The translations under genes were made by a program, and so were the position numbers. From JABFRJ01 sp031365465 (lineage in GTDB: Bacteria; Pseudomonadota; Alphaproteobacteria; Rhizobiales; Hyphomicrobiaceae), in assembly GCA_031365465.1 (NCBI GenBank), contig JANLYD010000045.1, positions 1 through 15,732 on the forward strand: a stretch of DNA of 15,732 bases. The letters run 5' to 3'. Below, in pieces: positions 15,539 to 15,732 of this stretch. Position 1 is the first letter of the stretch. The number at the start of each line of letters is the position of its first letter. The notes under the pieces are model-generated. The model made no database searches. It was not told the origin of the DNA and worked only from the letters and a program-made list of their open reading frames with translations.

Positions 15539-15732
15539 TATCCACCATGCCAGTGCATTGACCGCCAATATGATGCCGATCAGCGTCATGCCCAAGCCAA
15601 GCGCCAAGGGCAAGTTGCCCTTCGACGTTTCAAGCGCAATCGTGGTCGTCATGACGCGGGTGAAGCCGTCGATATTGCCACCGACGATCATGACCGCGCC
15701 GACTTCGGCTGCCGCGCGGCCGAAGCCCGCGA
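15509..15732 (-). CDS. tupB: Tungstate-type ABC transporter permease, C-terminal part, cut by window edge
   Basis: The last 74 codons or so of an inner-membrane permease of the TupB type, which imports tungstate with a TupA binding protein and a TupC ATPase. The visible part has the cytoplasmic loop GFGRAAAEVGAVMIVGGNI followed by TRVMTTTIALETSKG, a strongly characteristic TupB segment. A final helix (LALGLGMTLIGIILAVNAL) and a short basic tail follow. The frame is open to the right edge. A molybdate or sulfate permease is less likely given the GGNI...TRVMTT...ALETSKG pattern. Its stop lies 86 nt before the chosen adaptor start. Confidence 0.85.
   Translation of the reverse strand, partial: AGFGRAAAEVGAVMIVGGNIDGFTRVMTTTIALETSKGNLPLALGLGMTLIGIILAVNALAWWIRDWSARHAG

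Noticed and set aside
1..15732. CRISPR array, tRNA, rRNA, insertion sequence or phage remnants
   Set aside because: No regularly spaced repeats, cloverleaf-like segments, transposase-like protein or terminal inverted repeats were seen in reading the window.

Overview
The window looks like a chromosomal segment of an alphaproteobacterium, probably of the Hyphomicrobiales. This is inferred from the fairly high GC content, dense minus-strand operons with many 4-nt ATGA overlaps, two Tat-exported proteins, and the style of the ABC, hydantoinase and RND proteins. No rRNA, tRNA, insertion sequence, phage gene or CRISPR array was found. Two genes are cut by the window edges.

Layout from left to right. 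(1) Positions 1-3170, minus strand: hyuB (cut at the left edge) and hyuA, the two subunits of a hydantoinase/oxoprolinase-type enzyme. (2) Positions 3348-9625, minus strand: a tightly overlapping six-gene unit, read from the right as Tat-exported solute-binding protein, two MetI-type permeases, two Gfo/Idh/MocA dehydrogenases and a MalK/UgpC-type ATPase. It encodes a complete CUT1-type ABC importer with built-in oxidoreductases, so it probably imports and oxidises a sugar, polyol or related compound. A good promoter-like element with an overlapping inverted repeat lies upstream. hyuAB follows after a 177-nt gap containing two small inverted repeats, so it may be part of the same transcript or separately controlled. 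(3) Positions 9884-11008, plus strand: a two-gene unit with a Tat-exported protein of intradiol-dioxygenase-like fold and a six-helix membrane protein with two His-x13-His pairs (ferric-reductase-like cytochrome b). (4) Positions 11044-15422, minus strand: an RND efflux pump (inner-membrane transporter and lipoprotein adaptor) without an outer-membrane channel gene beside it. A perfect palindrome and a tandem hexamer lie upstream. (5) Positions 15509-15732, minus strand: the 3' end of a tungstate-type ABC permease (tupB), whose stop codon lies inside a long inverted repeat.

Most of this is recognisable metabolism and transport. The least ordinary parts are the combination of hyuAB with a sugar-type importer and two dehydrogenases, and the dioxygenase-like/cytochrome b pair, where the dioxygenase-like protein appears to lack the tyrosine iron ligands of the classical enzymes.
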